DNA from: Acephala macrosclerotiorum
Lineage: Eukaryota > Ascomycota > Leotiomycetes > Helotiales > Mollisiaceae
NCBI GenBank assembly: GCA_014904845.1
Contig: MU119441.1
Coordinates: 24,577-88,576, forward strand
Direction: 5' to 3'
Length of the DNA: 64,000 nucleotides
Part shown: positions 21,553 to 34,773 of the stretch, one piece after another
Layout: every line of letters begins with the position of its first letter
Numbering within the stretch: the stretch's first letter is position 1
Translations under genes and position numbers: made by a program
Notes under the pieces: model-generated
What the model saw: only the letters and a program-made list of their open reading frames with translations
What the model was told of the DNA's origin: nothing
Database searches by the model: none

Positions 21553-24205
21553 TGTGAGTGCAATCAATTAGTCGAATGTCCTGTGCACAAGATCGTAGGT
21601 GATGCAGATGCAATTGATATCATGACCCGATCCGTCGTAGCTCAACTCGTGGGGTTGCAGGTTAGCCGCTTGGCATATAGCGGAGACCTGTAGACCGGGA
21701 GGTAGCCTCGCATGAGGGTGGGGGTTGAAAAGGGATCACTTGCAGCCTTGCTATTGTGGTCGGCCAGACGACAAACAAGCCAACGAAAAGGGCGGGCATG
21801 TTTTAGCCCACGCAGGCCTACATCTTCCATAACCACAACGTTCGATCTACAACACCCTTCGACCATCATTACTGCTCGATAAACTGCGAGCTGCTCGCCC
21901 AAATGAACTATCGACTCCTGAAAACTCTGCCCCCAGAGTGCCTTCCCAAAACTATCCAGTGGCGGTTCGACACTGGCGTCATTCAACCCGATCTCCTCTT
22001 GCGCCTACTTCACACGTTTTTGCTTCTCGCTTTAATGAATCTTGCAGCATGATCACCTCACAAGAGGGAGACGTTGTGCTAAGCACCCCCATACTCTGCA
22101 AGCGCAGGCCTCAAGGTGGAGTTTCTCCAGGTCTGATTATCATGTGATGCAATATATTTTTTGACTTCTTGAGCCTTTAACGATGCTTATCTGATTAATA
22201 TTCTGTTGAAGTCGAGTGTTTGCATATTATATTGAGAAAGCTTCCCTAGACCAAGGTCACTCGAAGCCCCAGTCCGCATCACGTGCTTTGTGTCATGTGA
22301 CCAGTTCTTCTCTCCAACCACTGGTCAGGACTGGGAACAACAACTCTTGAACTTGGGGCTAGATTTGATGACACGCTCGTGTATATGAGAAGCAAGAGGG
22401 TCCGAGGAATGATTCTCGCCCTTCTGGACTTCAGAGATGATCGCGAGCCCCCATATTCTAGAAGTCTATAAGTACGTATTTGTCCAACAAGATAGTCTAG
22501 TGCAGGATCCAACTCCGGATCGCACCAATGATGATTGCGGATAGAGGTTTTGTCCCCTACAAATTTGTAGACGGCAAAGAGACCGATGGATCGCAAGCAC
22601 TTCGATGAAATATGGTTTGCTATAGAGCTCACTGCAGCTCGACCCTTGTCGCACGTCTGGACTACATCGATGTGGAACTTGTGTAGCCGCCAAGCGTGCA
22701 GATACTGGATAGGTTGAGCTTGTAGTCGATCGTGGTCGGTTTCAGTGAACGGGACGTGTTGTTGTCAGCCAGCGTGAGAACGATATGCGCCGATCCGGCC
22801 AAAGCTGTTGAATCGTGAAGAAGGGTTGTCTATTCATGGCCAGTCCGTCCTTAGAACTCTGGTTAGCATGTAACACGTAAATGATTGTAGGCTCCACGTA
22901 CCTTTGTGACGTCGAACTGTGTGCATTTTGTGCGTTTTGTGCTTCTTGTTTCCTTGTGCTGCTTACAATTTGCGACTTGTGGTATTGGCGTAGATGTAGG
23001 CGGACGTGAGAGATGAGTAGTGATGCCACCACATAACGAGCTAAGGAGAAGTAATAACACTCATGGATTCTGTGTAGCCGTAGAAGAAATAATCACTGGG
23101 TAGTTGACGGTGTGCTGTGGTGATCTTCGAGGCCCTCACAACGGTGGTTGCTGGCCGTAGGGTATCCCGAAGACGGACCCAGTCGCAGCGATCACCATCT
23201 ACCAGCCATACTGGGCCTTGGTGGGCCTTTCTCGTGGACTTTGAATACTGTAGAGCATACTCGAATACTTAATTCTTATTAAGGTTCGTGTCAAGGTCCA
23301 ATTCGAGACTTGGGTTCGTTGATGGCGCTGTTTGATGGGTAGTTTGAGCCCATTCACAGCAACACCACGCATGAAAGTAGGCTCCTACTCCAGATTTACG
23401 CTGCCCCATAGCACATCCATTGAATTATCTAATGCGAGGCCTGATCATGAATAGATAACCGTGCCAAGACAGCTCTGTGTCCCCCTTTGGGTAGCTTGAG
23501 CCTGGAGATGTTTTGGGTGCGTGCCCGTTCTTGGACGAGATTTCGACCCGGCCAGCGCTTCGCTTTGATGCATGCCGGTGTGTCCACTTTGTCTAGTGTC
23601 TCTACGCTCCGTGCACCCCCCAACGAATGTGTTCCTTGTAGGAGATGAGCGCACTTGAAAACCCCAAGCACGGTATTGTAAAGCCAAGAAATGATAAAAC
23701 GATGCACCGCAGACGGCAGTACATCATATGGCAACCACACTTGCATTTCATCAGCCATCCAGGGCTTTCTAGGGCGGGGTGGCCATGGGGTGTGGTTCTG
23801 CATGGCAATGCAGCACCACCAACAGCGGTGGCCTCCGCAGCTGGCTTCCAGGGAGTGCCATTTTCGCAGCGTCTCCAGCAGCCAAGGCCTGCTCCTGTTC
23901 TCACGCAAAAACATCTTGTGATAATCCTACTCAAGCTCTCCCTCCACCTGAACCCCGACGCAAACAGAATCAGCGCCCTAAGTTTCTCCGCCCCCTCCGG
24001 TTCTGGGAACTATTTAATGCCCCTTCTTCTCCCACTTCTGCGACCCTTCCTTCCTTCCTTCCACAAACTTCTCCAAACCTCGTTGATTCCAACCCAAGCT
24101 GACCCCTCCCACCCCCAACATCAACTGTTCTGCACTCTGTGCTGCACACCCATACTCATACTCACCCTCACCTTCTCCCTGCACGCAAGCTTACCGCCAA
24201 GCATC
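21553..24205. other. 2.65-kb gene-free stretch between CIA30 and the RRM gene
   Basis: Many short open frames exist on both strands, but none has ordered domains, consistent codon use or supporting splice sites. The last ~280 bases (23930-24205) are strongly C/T-rich with a TATTTAATG element near 24010. They look like the promoter and leader of the RRM gene. Most of the rest is probably divergent regulatory DNA or decayed sequence. Confidence 0.45.
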
Positions 24206-27200
24206 ATGTCTTCCTCTGCAGGCACTCCTTCCGCTCCCTCTTTGAAGGCTGCCGGCTCTGGCCGCGCTTCCTCCATTGAGCCTTCTCCTGCTAGCACCTA
24301 TGGTGGCAGTGTCTCCAGCGATGCTGGCGATGGAGTTCCACACACTCCTAATGATGGTACGCTCTTCATTCTTTTGTCTTGTCTACCTTCCTACCTTCTT
24401 ATAACTCGGTCTGGTACTCTGTACCTTCGAGTTCCCTCTACTTCCCCCCCCCATTCCCACTGCAAAACGCGAGGGATCGCAGGCCGTCACGTTCTTCATG
24501 CACTGTTCTACTACTCCACTTACATCACTGCACGTCTGTACCAAAGTTTGGCTCGGCCTCGCATTCAAGACTTCAGAGCTCCTCCCCAGTTCCGAACTCG
24601 CTCGACCCATCTCCTCCCCCGTTGTCTTTTTCAAACAGGCCCCTAGCTACCCTGCACTTGTGCTCAGTAGCGCTTCGGTCGTATTTCGTGCCCAACATCA
24701 CATTGTCTCGCGAGCCCCAATCTTTTCATAGTCAATCACCTCCCACACACGGTACGACGCGTCAAGGCTTTCCATCTAGCAGTGTCCGGACCATTGCACC
24801 CCAGCACAGCCAATGTACCCCTTCCTACCAGAGCCTCACATATGCACCAGCCTTTTCTTTCCCGGGCAGTTCCAAGGGACAGCCCCCCCCCCCCCCCTCT
24901 ACGCCTTTGTCCTTGAGCTATTTCTTCAGCTTTCAATTGAGTCTCTCCAGCATCACAGTGTGTGCAAGAGCAACATGGGCTAGTTGCTCCTATGCTTCAC
25001 TCACTCTCCCCCACGGTCTGACAATTTAAGGCTGCGGCTCGTCCCGCGCTTAGGTTAGAATTAAAGGGGTGAGGCTGAGAGGGGGGGCTGGTGGGAGAGG
25101 GTTTCCAAGTCACGTTCACTTCTGGGGCGCGTCCCTTCGATTCCTGCACCGTCATCGTCACGCGCTGCGCGAGTCTTCCATGGCGACATACTAACAGTCC
25201 TCGAACAGACGGTGCATTCCTTGCCAAGATCGCCAAGCTCACCATCAAGACCGATGCCGACTACAAGAATGTCAAGACCAAGCTGTGAGTGCCTTTGGCT
25301 CCCATTCTCAACGAATCTTATCATGCTAACAACTTTCACAGCTACTCTCCACCATTCGTTCGCAATGGCTCACAAGGTCGTGCTGAAGACCCCTTCACCT
25401 CACCTGTCACTCAACGCCATGGCTCTGCTCAGCGCACCCCAACCGATCCTAAGTTCATGAACCGTGCTGTCAAGAGTGACAACTGGCGCTCTGGTTCCAG
25501 CTCAGGATCTGGCTCTAATCCATCCTCTCCTTCTGCCGACAAGGCTCTGCGCAGCGCTCAGCGTGGACGCGTCTTCGTGAGCGAGTATGGCTCGAAGCAC
25601 TCGAAGAGCAAATCCCTTGAGACCCCGATCAAAGCCGAGGATGCCCAAGCTGTTTTCCCCCCATCCAGCTGTGTCTTCGTTGCCAAGTAAGCCACCCACT
25701 CCGATGTGTCAGAGTTCGTTCGCTGATCTTTTCCAAGCCTTCTCCAGAGCGAGACCGATGAGGCACTTGAGGTCGCTGTTACTCAAGTCTTCCGTGAGTA
25801 TGGTACAGTCTGGGTCAAGATTCGTCGCGATTCCAAACACATGCCATTTGCCTTCTGCCAATATAGCGCAAGTCACTCAGATCCCCTCATGGTTTGCCGT
25901 TACTGACGTGTTTACAGAATGACCAGGATGCCGCCCGTGCCATCAAGGAAGGCCGAGGACGCACCATCAAGGGTCGCCCATGCCGTTGCGAGAAGGCCAA
26001 GGCTCATCGTAAGTCCATGCATACTACAAAAGACAGACATAAAGTTTACGATGCGTTAGGTCTCTTCTTCTTCGAGCGCAAGTATGGTCCCGCTGTCACT
26101 CCGGGTGAAGTCAATGAGCTTCTTCGTGTCTTTGGCCGCATTAATTACTGTAGACTTGCCACCGACGTTGAGCGCGCCACCCACAATCTCGGTGAAGGTG
26201 TTGTAGTTCATTTCGAGATGTATGATGAGGGTCAACTTGCTCACCAGGTATGGTTCCTTTCCCTCAACTTTGCGCAGGTGCTGACTTTCCCAGGCATACC
26301 GCAACCATGATGAATACAAGATGCAGTCATTAGCCAACATGGGTACGACTTCACCTTCTCGTGGTCGCGTCTCTGACCGTGAGGACCCAGTTGGCCGACA
26401 CTACCTAGAGGAGTACGATATCGAGCGTCGCTCCATCTACGTTGGCAACCTTCCTACCGACGCGGAGAACGAAGAGCTTAAGGGTCTCTTCTTCCAATTT
26501 GGTAACATTATCAAGGTCACCCTGCACAAGATTGAGTCCCGCTTTGACCGTAAGTTTCTCCCCAGTTCGCGGATTCAGTCACCGCTGACGCATCACAGCC
26601 GCTAAATTCCGTTGCTTTGCCTTCGTTGAATTCGAGTCGCAGCCATCTGTTACTCTGGTTCTCGGTGAGAACTACGCCGTAAGTCAACCGCTTCCTCCTT
26701 TGAATTCACTGCTGACGCGCATCTCAGAACGGCTTCACCTTGCGTGGCACGACCTTGCGTGTTGCCCAGAAGGATACCCATGCTGCTGCTGCACGCTCTC
26801 AACGTCGTCGATCAGAATTTGGCGCCCAGACTCCCGTTGGCCCATATCAATCTCCTGCTCCTCAGCCTACAGCTCCTCAGCCTACAGCTCCTCAGCACGT
26901 CTCGCCTGTCGTCTGCATTTCCCAATCTGGTCTCGTCACTCTTCCACCATCCCCTGCCTTCCAAACCCCGCTTGCCTACCAACATTACAACACTTACGGG
27001 TACGGCAGTCCGATGTACCCTGGATACAATGGCTACGCTGGTTACTGCAACACTCAGCAATACAGCCCTTTCTCATGGTTCCCCAACAGTCCAACTTACG
27101 GCATCGGTTACAACACCGCTTCCAGCCCTCTTGGTCAGCAGTACAATATGCAAGGCTACCAGACCAATCCAACTTACGGCTCCAGCCCCTCAGCTCTTCA

Positions 27201-27321
27201 GTCCGGTTTCCAGCCAGCCTACGCCATGGTCAACACCAGCAGTCAAGGCCAAGATGACCGCTCTGGCACTCCGACTCCTGCTGGTCATGGCTCTGGCTTT
27301 GAATCCCTGGATTCTCAGTGA
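24206..27321 (+). CDS. Three-RRM RNA-binding protein (possibly Rim4/Mde7-like)
   Basis: Nine exons (24206-24356, 25209-25284, 25342-25686, 25738-25867, 25918-26008, 26060-26247, 26294-26549, 26599-26678, 26728-27321) give 636 residues. A Ser-rich N-terminus precedes RRM1 (about 185-260: SCVFVANLLQSETD, then HMPFAFCQYSNDQDAARAIK). RRM2 is a diverged domain (about 265-345: RLFFFERKYG, VFGRINYCRL). RRM3 spans about 373-450 (SIYVGNLPTDAENEELKGLF, FRCFAFVEFES). The tail is rich in Gln, Tyr, Pro and Ser, prion-like in composition. RRM1 wording resembles the fungal Rim4/Mde7 meiotic regulators, but that is recall, not a search. Intron 1 is 852 nt and intron 4 (25868-25917) is GC-AG with donor GCAAGT. 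A GTGAGT motif overlaps the stop, so a further 3' exon is possible. Confidence 0.85.
24883..24897 (+). repeat. Poly(C) tract inside intron 1 of the RRM gene
   Basis: About 15 uninterrupted C residues lie within an unusually long, C/T-rich first intron. It could affect splicing-factor binding, or it may simply be slippage. The exact length is uncertain. Confidence 0.7.
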
Positions 27322-29674
27322 GTACACAACATCTCGCCCGCTCTGACACTCGACTCGCATCATTGCCTGCCTGTCTGATCTTCAGACGCGTTCACAGCAT
27401 TTCTTGTCTTTGCATTTGCATTTTAAATCTCATGAGTGGTTCATGCAGGGTTTCTGGTTGTCTGTCACTGTTTCCGCATACACTTGTCTTCCCCGAAGCA
27501 TAGATCTTCGCACGCTCTTTTGCATCTAGCACATATTCACGGTCATTACGGTCATTTGTTTTCCGATTTTCACGTCGTCAAGGCATAATACCACCCAGCC
27601 TGTCAGACACCCGCTTTGCGCCCTCTTGATCTTCTTGCTCCTGTTAATTGGACAAGATTGTCGTAGGATAAGGGTCTCTTCACGCGAACACATTGCAAGC
27701 CTTCCCGGAAAACGGTGTACTTAGCTGTGAATGAAACTGTCAAACAAAATCTTCTCTCTTGACTGGTGATCTTGCCGTGCAGAAAACTGTCTACTCCAAC
27801 TTTACGTACGTACAATGCCCCTCTTAGCCGATACAACGTGACTCCAGCCTTGCCTCCCATCACCCTGCCTCCCATCGCCTTGTGCATCAACTGCCGTGGC
27901 TGTGCATCATTGTCACAGATCTAGTAAGCACAAAGCTCGGGCTCATAACCATCGTGCCCCTCTCCTTCAGTGCTCTTCCTCGATGCTCGTGTGTGCTATG
28001 AGGGCGTTGGATTGTGCTCAAGTCTGATGGGTGGAGCATATAGCTCAGTCGAGAAAGCTCCCCGTAACTTTTTCCAAAAATCGAGGAAGCAAGTCACTAA
28101 ACTTCCGCATCGAAGATGGTCTGAAAGGATGTAGTCGCCCCGTGTGATTTCGCACAAGGAGCTTCTCCGGTACCATCTGTGAATTGGGATTAGAAGCCGA
28201 GAAGACGAGTAGAGTAGACACGCTTTCGAGATATTGCTGCTGCTTCTTTGCTGTCGTTCTCTTTCACATGACAGCCATAAGGCTCAGGCTAGGCGGAGAA
28301 CTTCTCTGCTTCTCTGACCCATGTCGTCTTTCGGCTTGAGGAGGTTCCCTCAAAGGCGACGTAGCATTGTCAATGCATTCTGTATTCATTTGATTCTCGG
28401 CCTCCACGAGGGCTTGATCCAGCAGCCAGCCCCCCTCGGGTCGTTGTTCTTCCCGTCCCAGGGCATGAGCTCGGCGATCATGACGTTGCCATAACATCCG
28501 GGAACTCTGACGAAGTCTGGATTTAGTGCGACTACGTCAGACGATGTGATGGGAAATCGCCCGCTGCCTTCGTTGCAAGGGAACACAGGCGACTGGCAGC
28601 TTTGGGTTGGAAGTGACGTAGGTCAGAGATACGCTCGAGCTGATCTTGATTCGAATTTCAGAGGGCAAGAAACATTTTTATGTCTGGATGCGGGGATCAG
28701 TGGCCGTGGAGATGTCAAGTTGACAGACTAGGCCTAGACAAACTTATTCAGAAGTCCAGCATCATCGAGTACTTCCTCGGCAGGATCACGGTTATTGAGA
28801 AGCAAGGTACGGATGAATGAGGCAGGGAGTGGCCAAAGTAAAAGCACTTGGCTTTCGGCTATTCTTCACTATTCTGAGCATCCTGACTGCATCTGGTACA
28901 TCCCCCCATGAAAAGCACTACCGTTACAAACATCTCCCTCCCTCTATGCGTTTTCCGAGGGGTATGCCTTACCGAGTACTCTACATAGCATGACTGCCGT
29001 GATCAAGGAGTTCTAGTATGGTCTTTTCGCGGACGATGCTTCAAAGCATCCCACAATGCATGCAAGCAGACTTGCATTTGGGAATCTGATAATTGGAATA
29101 ATGCATGGGTAGCCTGTTGGATCGAGGCTAAGCACGGGACGCTGATGGTATATTTGCAATGTCTCCGTCTCCTTGCTGGTCTTCGTTTCTTGCACTTCGC
29201 TCGCAAGTACTATGTCGCAAAGAGAAGGCAATTTGAGACATTTGCAGAATATAATGCCACGTACCAGCGGATGACGATCTCTGGAAGTAAGATGGTATGG
29301 TAAACAAGGAACACAACGCAAGATTGAGACCTGCTAGGCCCTAAACGTTGGCGAAGGGGGATGCAACCTAAGATCTTGAAACTCGTCCACTTTTGTGCCA
29401 AATCCACACATGCTACGGTCCAACGGTGTCTAACAGCACTTGCTGATGGCCTATAGCCTGTGGTGGGTAGCCTTTGGATCCCTTTGAATAGATCCGTCAA
29501 TTCACGAGATTTAAAGGGCCATTCTTCCAAACTCGACGCTGGTATCATTTCCTCAAGTCATAATCATCTCATCGTGACCACCTAGAACGCCTATGCTCTA
29601 TGCTCCCTACCCAGATAGCACCTGATCTAATTCGTATCCAAAAACATAAGAAAGTATGCTAAATAACAGCTAAA
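27322..29674. other. 2.35-kb spacer between the RRM gene and MED12
   Basis: The two genes converge here. The first few hundred bases are pyrimidine-rich 3' UTR-like sequence. A tRNA-like A-box (TAGCTCAGTCGAG near 28040) has no matching B-box at the right spacing and is not called. No gene was recognised. Confidence 0.45.
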
Positions 29675-32600
29675 TCATCCTCGTCTTGCTCCAAAGAGGG
29701 TCAAGCTCAAACTCGTATCATTCTCCCCAACGTTCGGCGTTGGCTCGCCGAGATTCTCCCACCTCCTAAGGACGAACGGCGCCAGCTTCTCCTTTTCTAC
29801 CGGTCTCGAGTCGGCGGGCCCCGATCCGGTAGGATGGCGTTCTTTCTGAACCATCCTCAGCCACTCAGTTGGGTTTGGAAAATAGCTTAACAAATAAGAT
29901 ACACCGGGGCTAGACGCAGTGTCCCGCAAACTACGAACACATTGTTGGCGCATGTCCTCGGGCAGGCTATCCACAAGAGACAGCGCAAGGTCGAATGTTT
30001 GTTCTATGAGGTTGTTGGCCATTTCGATATTGATGTCGAGGACCTGCAGCTGGAGATATATTGCTACTAATGATAAAATCGTCCTTGCACGGCTTTCGTG
30101 CCCTGACTTGGTGGTGTCAAAGGCAGCCGCGTGGGATATAATGAAGGAAAGAAGTAATGGGAGCCAATGCGTTATTACACAGTCCTTTGTATCTTGCGTA
30201 TAAGAATTGGATAAAAGCAACCAGATGCCATTGCATGCAGCGACGATATCTGGACCAAGACCTGGATAGCTGGAATTCGACGATGGTGAGGCTGGGCTAC
30301 TGCATGCTGTCGTGTTGATGATGCGGAGGACATTTTGAGCTTGCGTTACATGGTCCTTCACATCGGAATTCTCAATAGCCATTGCTTTTGGTGAGGGGAA
30401 CAAGGCTAGGAATTGCTGTTCAGCTCGATGTCGTAGATGCTGTGCCACAGAGCTGTCGAGCAAGGGAATAATACTAGCCCAAGCTGTGTTGCCACTGTTG
30501 ACCGCAGATTTGATTGCGTTATCAAAAGCATCGAGGCGGCGAGACCGAGCAGCTTCTCCATCTTGCACCTCTGTATCTTCTCCTATGAGCATAGATGCAA
30601 GCTTGACTTGGCAAAAGGGCAGGGACAAGTCGTTTGCTGAATTCAGAAGCACCTCTGTACTGATCGTTTCTGGCCCGCTTCCAGCAATCAAAAGACTATC
30701 AATAGCTGCATTGATAATATGTTTGGGCCTTGGCATAATACCTTGGAGAAGTGGCCGAACCAGATTTTGGGCAAAGGCATTTGAGTCGAATAGTACAAGA
30801 TTTTGCAAAAGCTCACGCATGAGACTGCTGTCAAGAAGTGCCTCCAAATTCACTGCTTGTTGGTTCTCCGGGGAGTCTTTACTCGGCGGAAAATGTTCGA
30901 GAGCTTTGCGAATGAACGAAAGAGTCTCTCCTGGGTGATCTTTCTGCATGTGAGCTTGTTTGATACGGAGGCGGTATGCCTCCTGTTTAGTCATGATGTC
31001 AGACATAAGACAAGGGCTTGTAAGTAGAGCAAGCATTTCCAGAGCTATGCTGGAAGGATCCATATGGCTTGCCAAAGAGGTGTAGCTCAGAATTGCATCT
31101 CGAAGTGCCAGACAACCGAAACTGATGAGAGGGCCCAAGATATTCACAAGACTGGGGCGAGAATTTGCCTGAAGTAAGCGGGCTAACCACGCAGCCATTA
31201 GCATATCGAAATGCTTCGAGTCAAAAGTCCTCAGTCTGGTGAGCAGCAATCCACAGCTGCGTTGCTGCTCGGGTGACTTCTCCCATGACGCTTCTGAGCG
31301 TAGAATGATTCGTTGGAAGAGTCGATCCAAAGTGCCTTGGTCCATGCTGTTGCCGCTTGCCAAAACCTTCTCAATTTCATCCGTGAAATCGGCCTCAGCA
31401 GTCTCCATAAGTGCCATATGGTCCGATACTGGTGAACAAGCATCGGCCGCTGTTTTTCTGTCGCTACGAAGAAGTTCCTGCGCGAGCTGTTGAGCGGTAA
31501 TCTCTTGTTCCGGAAGCCTGGCAGCCAGTTCAGAAAGTGACACCAAAAAGCCTCTCGGAATCGAGTCGGTCTCCTCGCTCAAAGGTCGCAGACGGGACAT
31601 CAGGGTGTCGAAGAGTCCTCGGAGAGCACCGATCGCGGCAAATGTCTCTAAATGCAGATCGAGCGTATCTGCACAGGATGCTAGAACCTCGGCGTCGTTG
31701 GAGCTTGCCACGATCATCATTACATCAGCAAGCATAGAGTAATCGTCCATAAACTCGAGATACTGCCGAATTATATTGAACTCTGCGGCAGTTATTGCAG
31801 ACGTCCCTCTTTTCATCGGAGAATCATCCCAATCATCCAGAGGTGGTATCGTTGGCTGGATCATCTGGATTCGGACTTTTTGTCTAAGCCAAAGCCCTAA
31901 TTCTGATTTGCTCGTTCGACTGGCGCTAACAATGGTTGGAATGCGTTGCTGAGAGTGCGGTGTGTCGATCACATTCAAGTCTTGATCGACATGTGTCTGC
32001 ATGCCTGGAAGATCCAGATTTATAATGGCCATATACTCTCTGATCTGCTCTTCTTCCTCATCCACTGAGAATTCGGCACGAGTGAGCAATGTCGCGCGAA
32101 GCTCCAAAATACCTTCGCTGAGGTTGTGTGTGGGTAGCTCCGCCAATAGCCGTGTGCAGCAAGGCGCGTCAGGTACTACATCTGCTCCATCACGAAGACC
32201 GCCACGTGCTATTAACCACTGAAGATATCTGGGCGTGGAGAAGTGATCTGAGCGTGCTAACTCGGAAACAAGATGATACAGTGCACTTTTGTTCCGGCCC
32301 GATTCGCAACCTGCAGAGTCGATAAAGCTGAGAACAGCAGCAGTTGCATCAGCTCCAAATTGACTCCAGGTTCTCAAAATGCGAGTAGCAGCATATATCT
32401 TGGCAGTCCCAGGACGATGGTATGATGTGGCCCATTCTAAGACCGTTTGCGTAAGCATGTCTTTATCCTCGTCTATTTGCCACCATTGCCGTGGTAGCTC
32501 CGGAGCAAAAGGATGTGAAAGGACACCATCAAGTAGTTTTATGAAGCGCCTACGAGTATTCAGGTCTTTCTCGTTTCCAGGACCAGCAAGCCGAGTGTTT

Positions 32601-34326
32601 CGACGGTCGATTGCAGTAAGCGTCGAGGAGAGGCCTTCGGTTTCCGAAGAGAGGTGAGATATCAAAGTCTCGCGATACTTTAGCCATGTTTTTGGTGCTA
32701 TAAAACTCTCAGCGTTGGAGATCATCAACCCTCTCAAGAGCTGAACAAGACGGTCAGACAAAGGAGCAAGGATGTCGTGGTCAAGGTGATTGAGAACCTG
32801 TTAGACTTGTTAATATGGTTTCACTGAAAGGTGGAAGAGAGAAGCACAAACCTCGGCTAATTGATTCATCAGAGCAGTTGCGAGTCGACGGCCATATTTT
32901 CGGTACTGCAACATATCTTTCCAATAGATTTCAGTGATCAATAACCATAATGGTAACTTCGCTTGAGAAGTGTTCTCGAGGGACGAAACAAGCCAGTCCA
33001 TGTAGTGATCCCGGTCGAGTAAATGCTCGGCGTGAAAGTGGGTTGCCAATCGAATCCTATATGCTCATGTTAGTGGATAGATAGGGTTAGTAGAATAGTT
33101 AATACGTACGCATAGTCTATCCTCGCCCTAAAATCTTTCTCCCCGCATGTTCCCGCGATGGTTTCGACAAATTGCTCAACGCAAACAGTAAAGTCTCGAA
33201 TCCATTTTGCTTCCCCACCCATTGCAAAAGTTCCACTCACACCCTTCCTTCTGAATGACCTCAACTCATTCGCCCCAACACATTTGGCCAGCCAAACCGC
33301 ACGCTCTATAGGAATATTCTTGCTCAATGATTGATCTAATAGCACCTTCCCCCGGATCCCGTGAGGAATCGATCGACTGAGTCGGCGTAATGATATGGTT
33401 GGGTTTGCCAAGTCCTTGAGCCACATTTCCCTCTTCGTATCGGTCACAGTCACTCGTGGAGGAGGTTTGAAGGTCGAAGCCGAGGTGATTTGACCATGCG
33501 CCCTCCGCTGCGCGAGTACACTTGTGAATATTGAGGAGAGAGTCTGCAATCCACTTTTGTGCTTCAGCGCAGGAAAAATAGACGGTCTAGCGGATCCCGT
33601 CTCGTTCTGTGTCATTTGTGCCTTATCGAAGTAACCGTGCCGGATGACAGGCTCTGAGAATTGGTCTTCGGCGTGGTTCCCAGTCCACGGAAAGAAATCG
33701 GCATGTCCTTCACAGGTTAGCGCAGACTGTGAGTCGGATTCCGGTGCCAAACCATTTGGAGGGTATTGAGGTGCTAGAGTAGGCACTTCTAGGACATAGG
33801 GTTTGGGACGAGCATCTTTCCTCACCGTGGTGCCTGCTGCCGGCCGTGATTTCGCGGACGCTGGCGGAGCATGTTGCCCAGGCCGTATAGGAAGAGGCAT
33901 AGGTTTTATCGTAGGTTCGTCGTGTGCTCCGTCTTGTGATGGGCGTGGGCTGAGATTGCTGACACTTGGGACGTCGAAGTGAAGCATTGGACGACCTCGC
34001 GGCGGAGGCAGTAGGGGAAGAGATGGCTTCCATGATGAAGTCGCATCTGATATCGGCGCCGGGGAATCGACCACTATGCTCTTCGAGTCTGTCGAGACCT
34101 CCAACCTGAGTCTTGAAGTCCCAATCCTCGGCGCATGTCTGCCGGCTGTATCCCCATCCAGCGTCAAGTCAACCAAACCATCATTCGCTCTCCTCGTCGG
34201 CGAAGAGGAAGAGAATTGCTGCGATAATGTGCGATGAGGCGACGGCCTTGAGAACGTACTCGTCGAAGAGAAGGACCTCTGAAGTGGCTCTCTCGGGCCT
34301 TGGCCAATACTGGCTCTGGAGGTCAT
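29675..34326 (-). CDS. SRB8: Mediator subunit 12 (MED12/SRB8), kinase module
   Basis: Large subunit of the Mediator CDK8 kinase module, which represses or tunes RNA polymerase II transcription in the nucleus. Exons 34326-33110, 33056-32852 and 32797-29675 encode 1514 residues. The N-terminal third is a low-complexity Ser/Pro region with LSQQFSSSSPTRR and VDLTLDG. The Med12 domain follows: SGLQTLSSIFTSVLAQRR, MWLKDLANPTISLRRLSRSI and PIERAVWLAKCVGANELRSF. The C-terminal ~1000 residues are helical and poorly conserved, as usual. Both introns have clear CTAAC branch sites. The frame is open to an earlier ATG at 34422, but MTSRASIGQGPREP at 34326 matches the usual start of fungal homologues. Confidence 0.9.
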
Positions 34327-34773
34327 GACTTGGATTCCATGTCGCGGCCTGCTAGATGCGATGTCGAAGGTGGTGGCTGCGGTCCGGTTCGAGATAGGTA
34401 GGAAGGGAGTATGAATGGGCAATTCGTGGTACTGTATAGTGGGTGAGAAAGAGAGATGGAAGATAGAGAAATGCAGTACAGTACGATGTTGCGAGGTTGG
34501 CCAGGGCTTGGGTGGACGGCAAGGGCCGCTGAGCGAACATCAGAAGCTGATAGCGGCTATTTTCAGAGTGATCTCACGTCGAATAATGTCACAGCGTTGG
34601 TAATCGTAATGGCAATTATGTCCTTGCAGTCAACAATACATATGGCTACGACATTGTTGGTAAAATAATCAGGTGGAATCATAGGGCTACTGTCCGGGAG
34701 AGATTTGATATCGACATCGCTGTGGTCGTGGGGACATGTTCGGAGTGTGTTTGGGACATCGACGCTAAATTTA
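34327..34773. other. MED12 upstream region
   Basis: This is the MED12 promoter and leader, and the 3' end of the small minus-strand gene beginning at 35036. If that gene has a third exon it would occupy 34563 to about 34687 here. Confidence 0.4.

Noticed and set aside
23429..23934. Minus-strand ORFs up to 161 codons upstream of the RRM gene
   Set aside because: Trp/Arg/Cys-rich low-information products with three mutually overlapping frames, typical of chance ORFs in GC-rich DNA.
24379..25029. 216-codon ORF between the first two exons of the RRM gene
   Set aside because: It is a Ser/Pro-rich product of a C/T-rich intron; the flanking exons join in phase across it.
28030..28110. tRNA-like A-box near 28040
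   Set aside because: No B-box with GGTTCRANNCC within the right distance and no acceptor-stem pairing.
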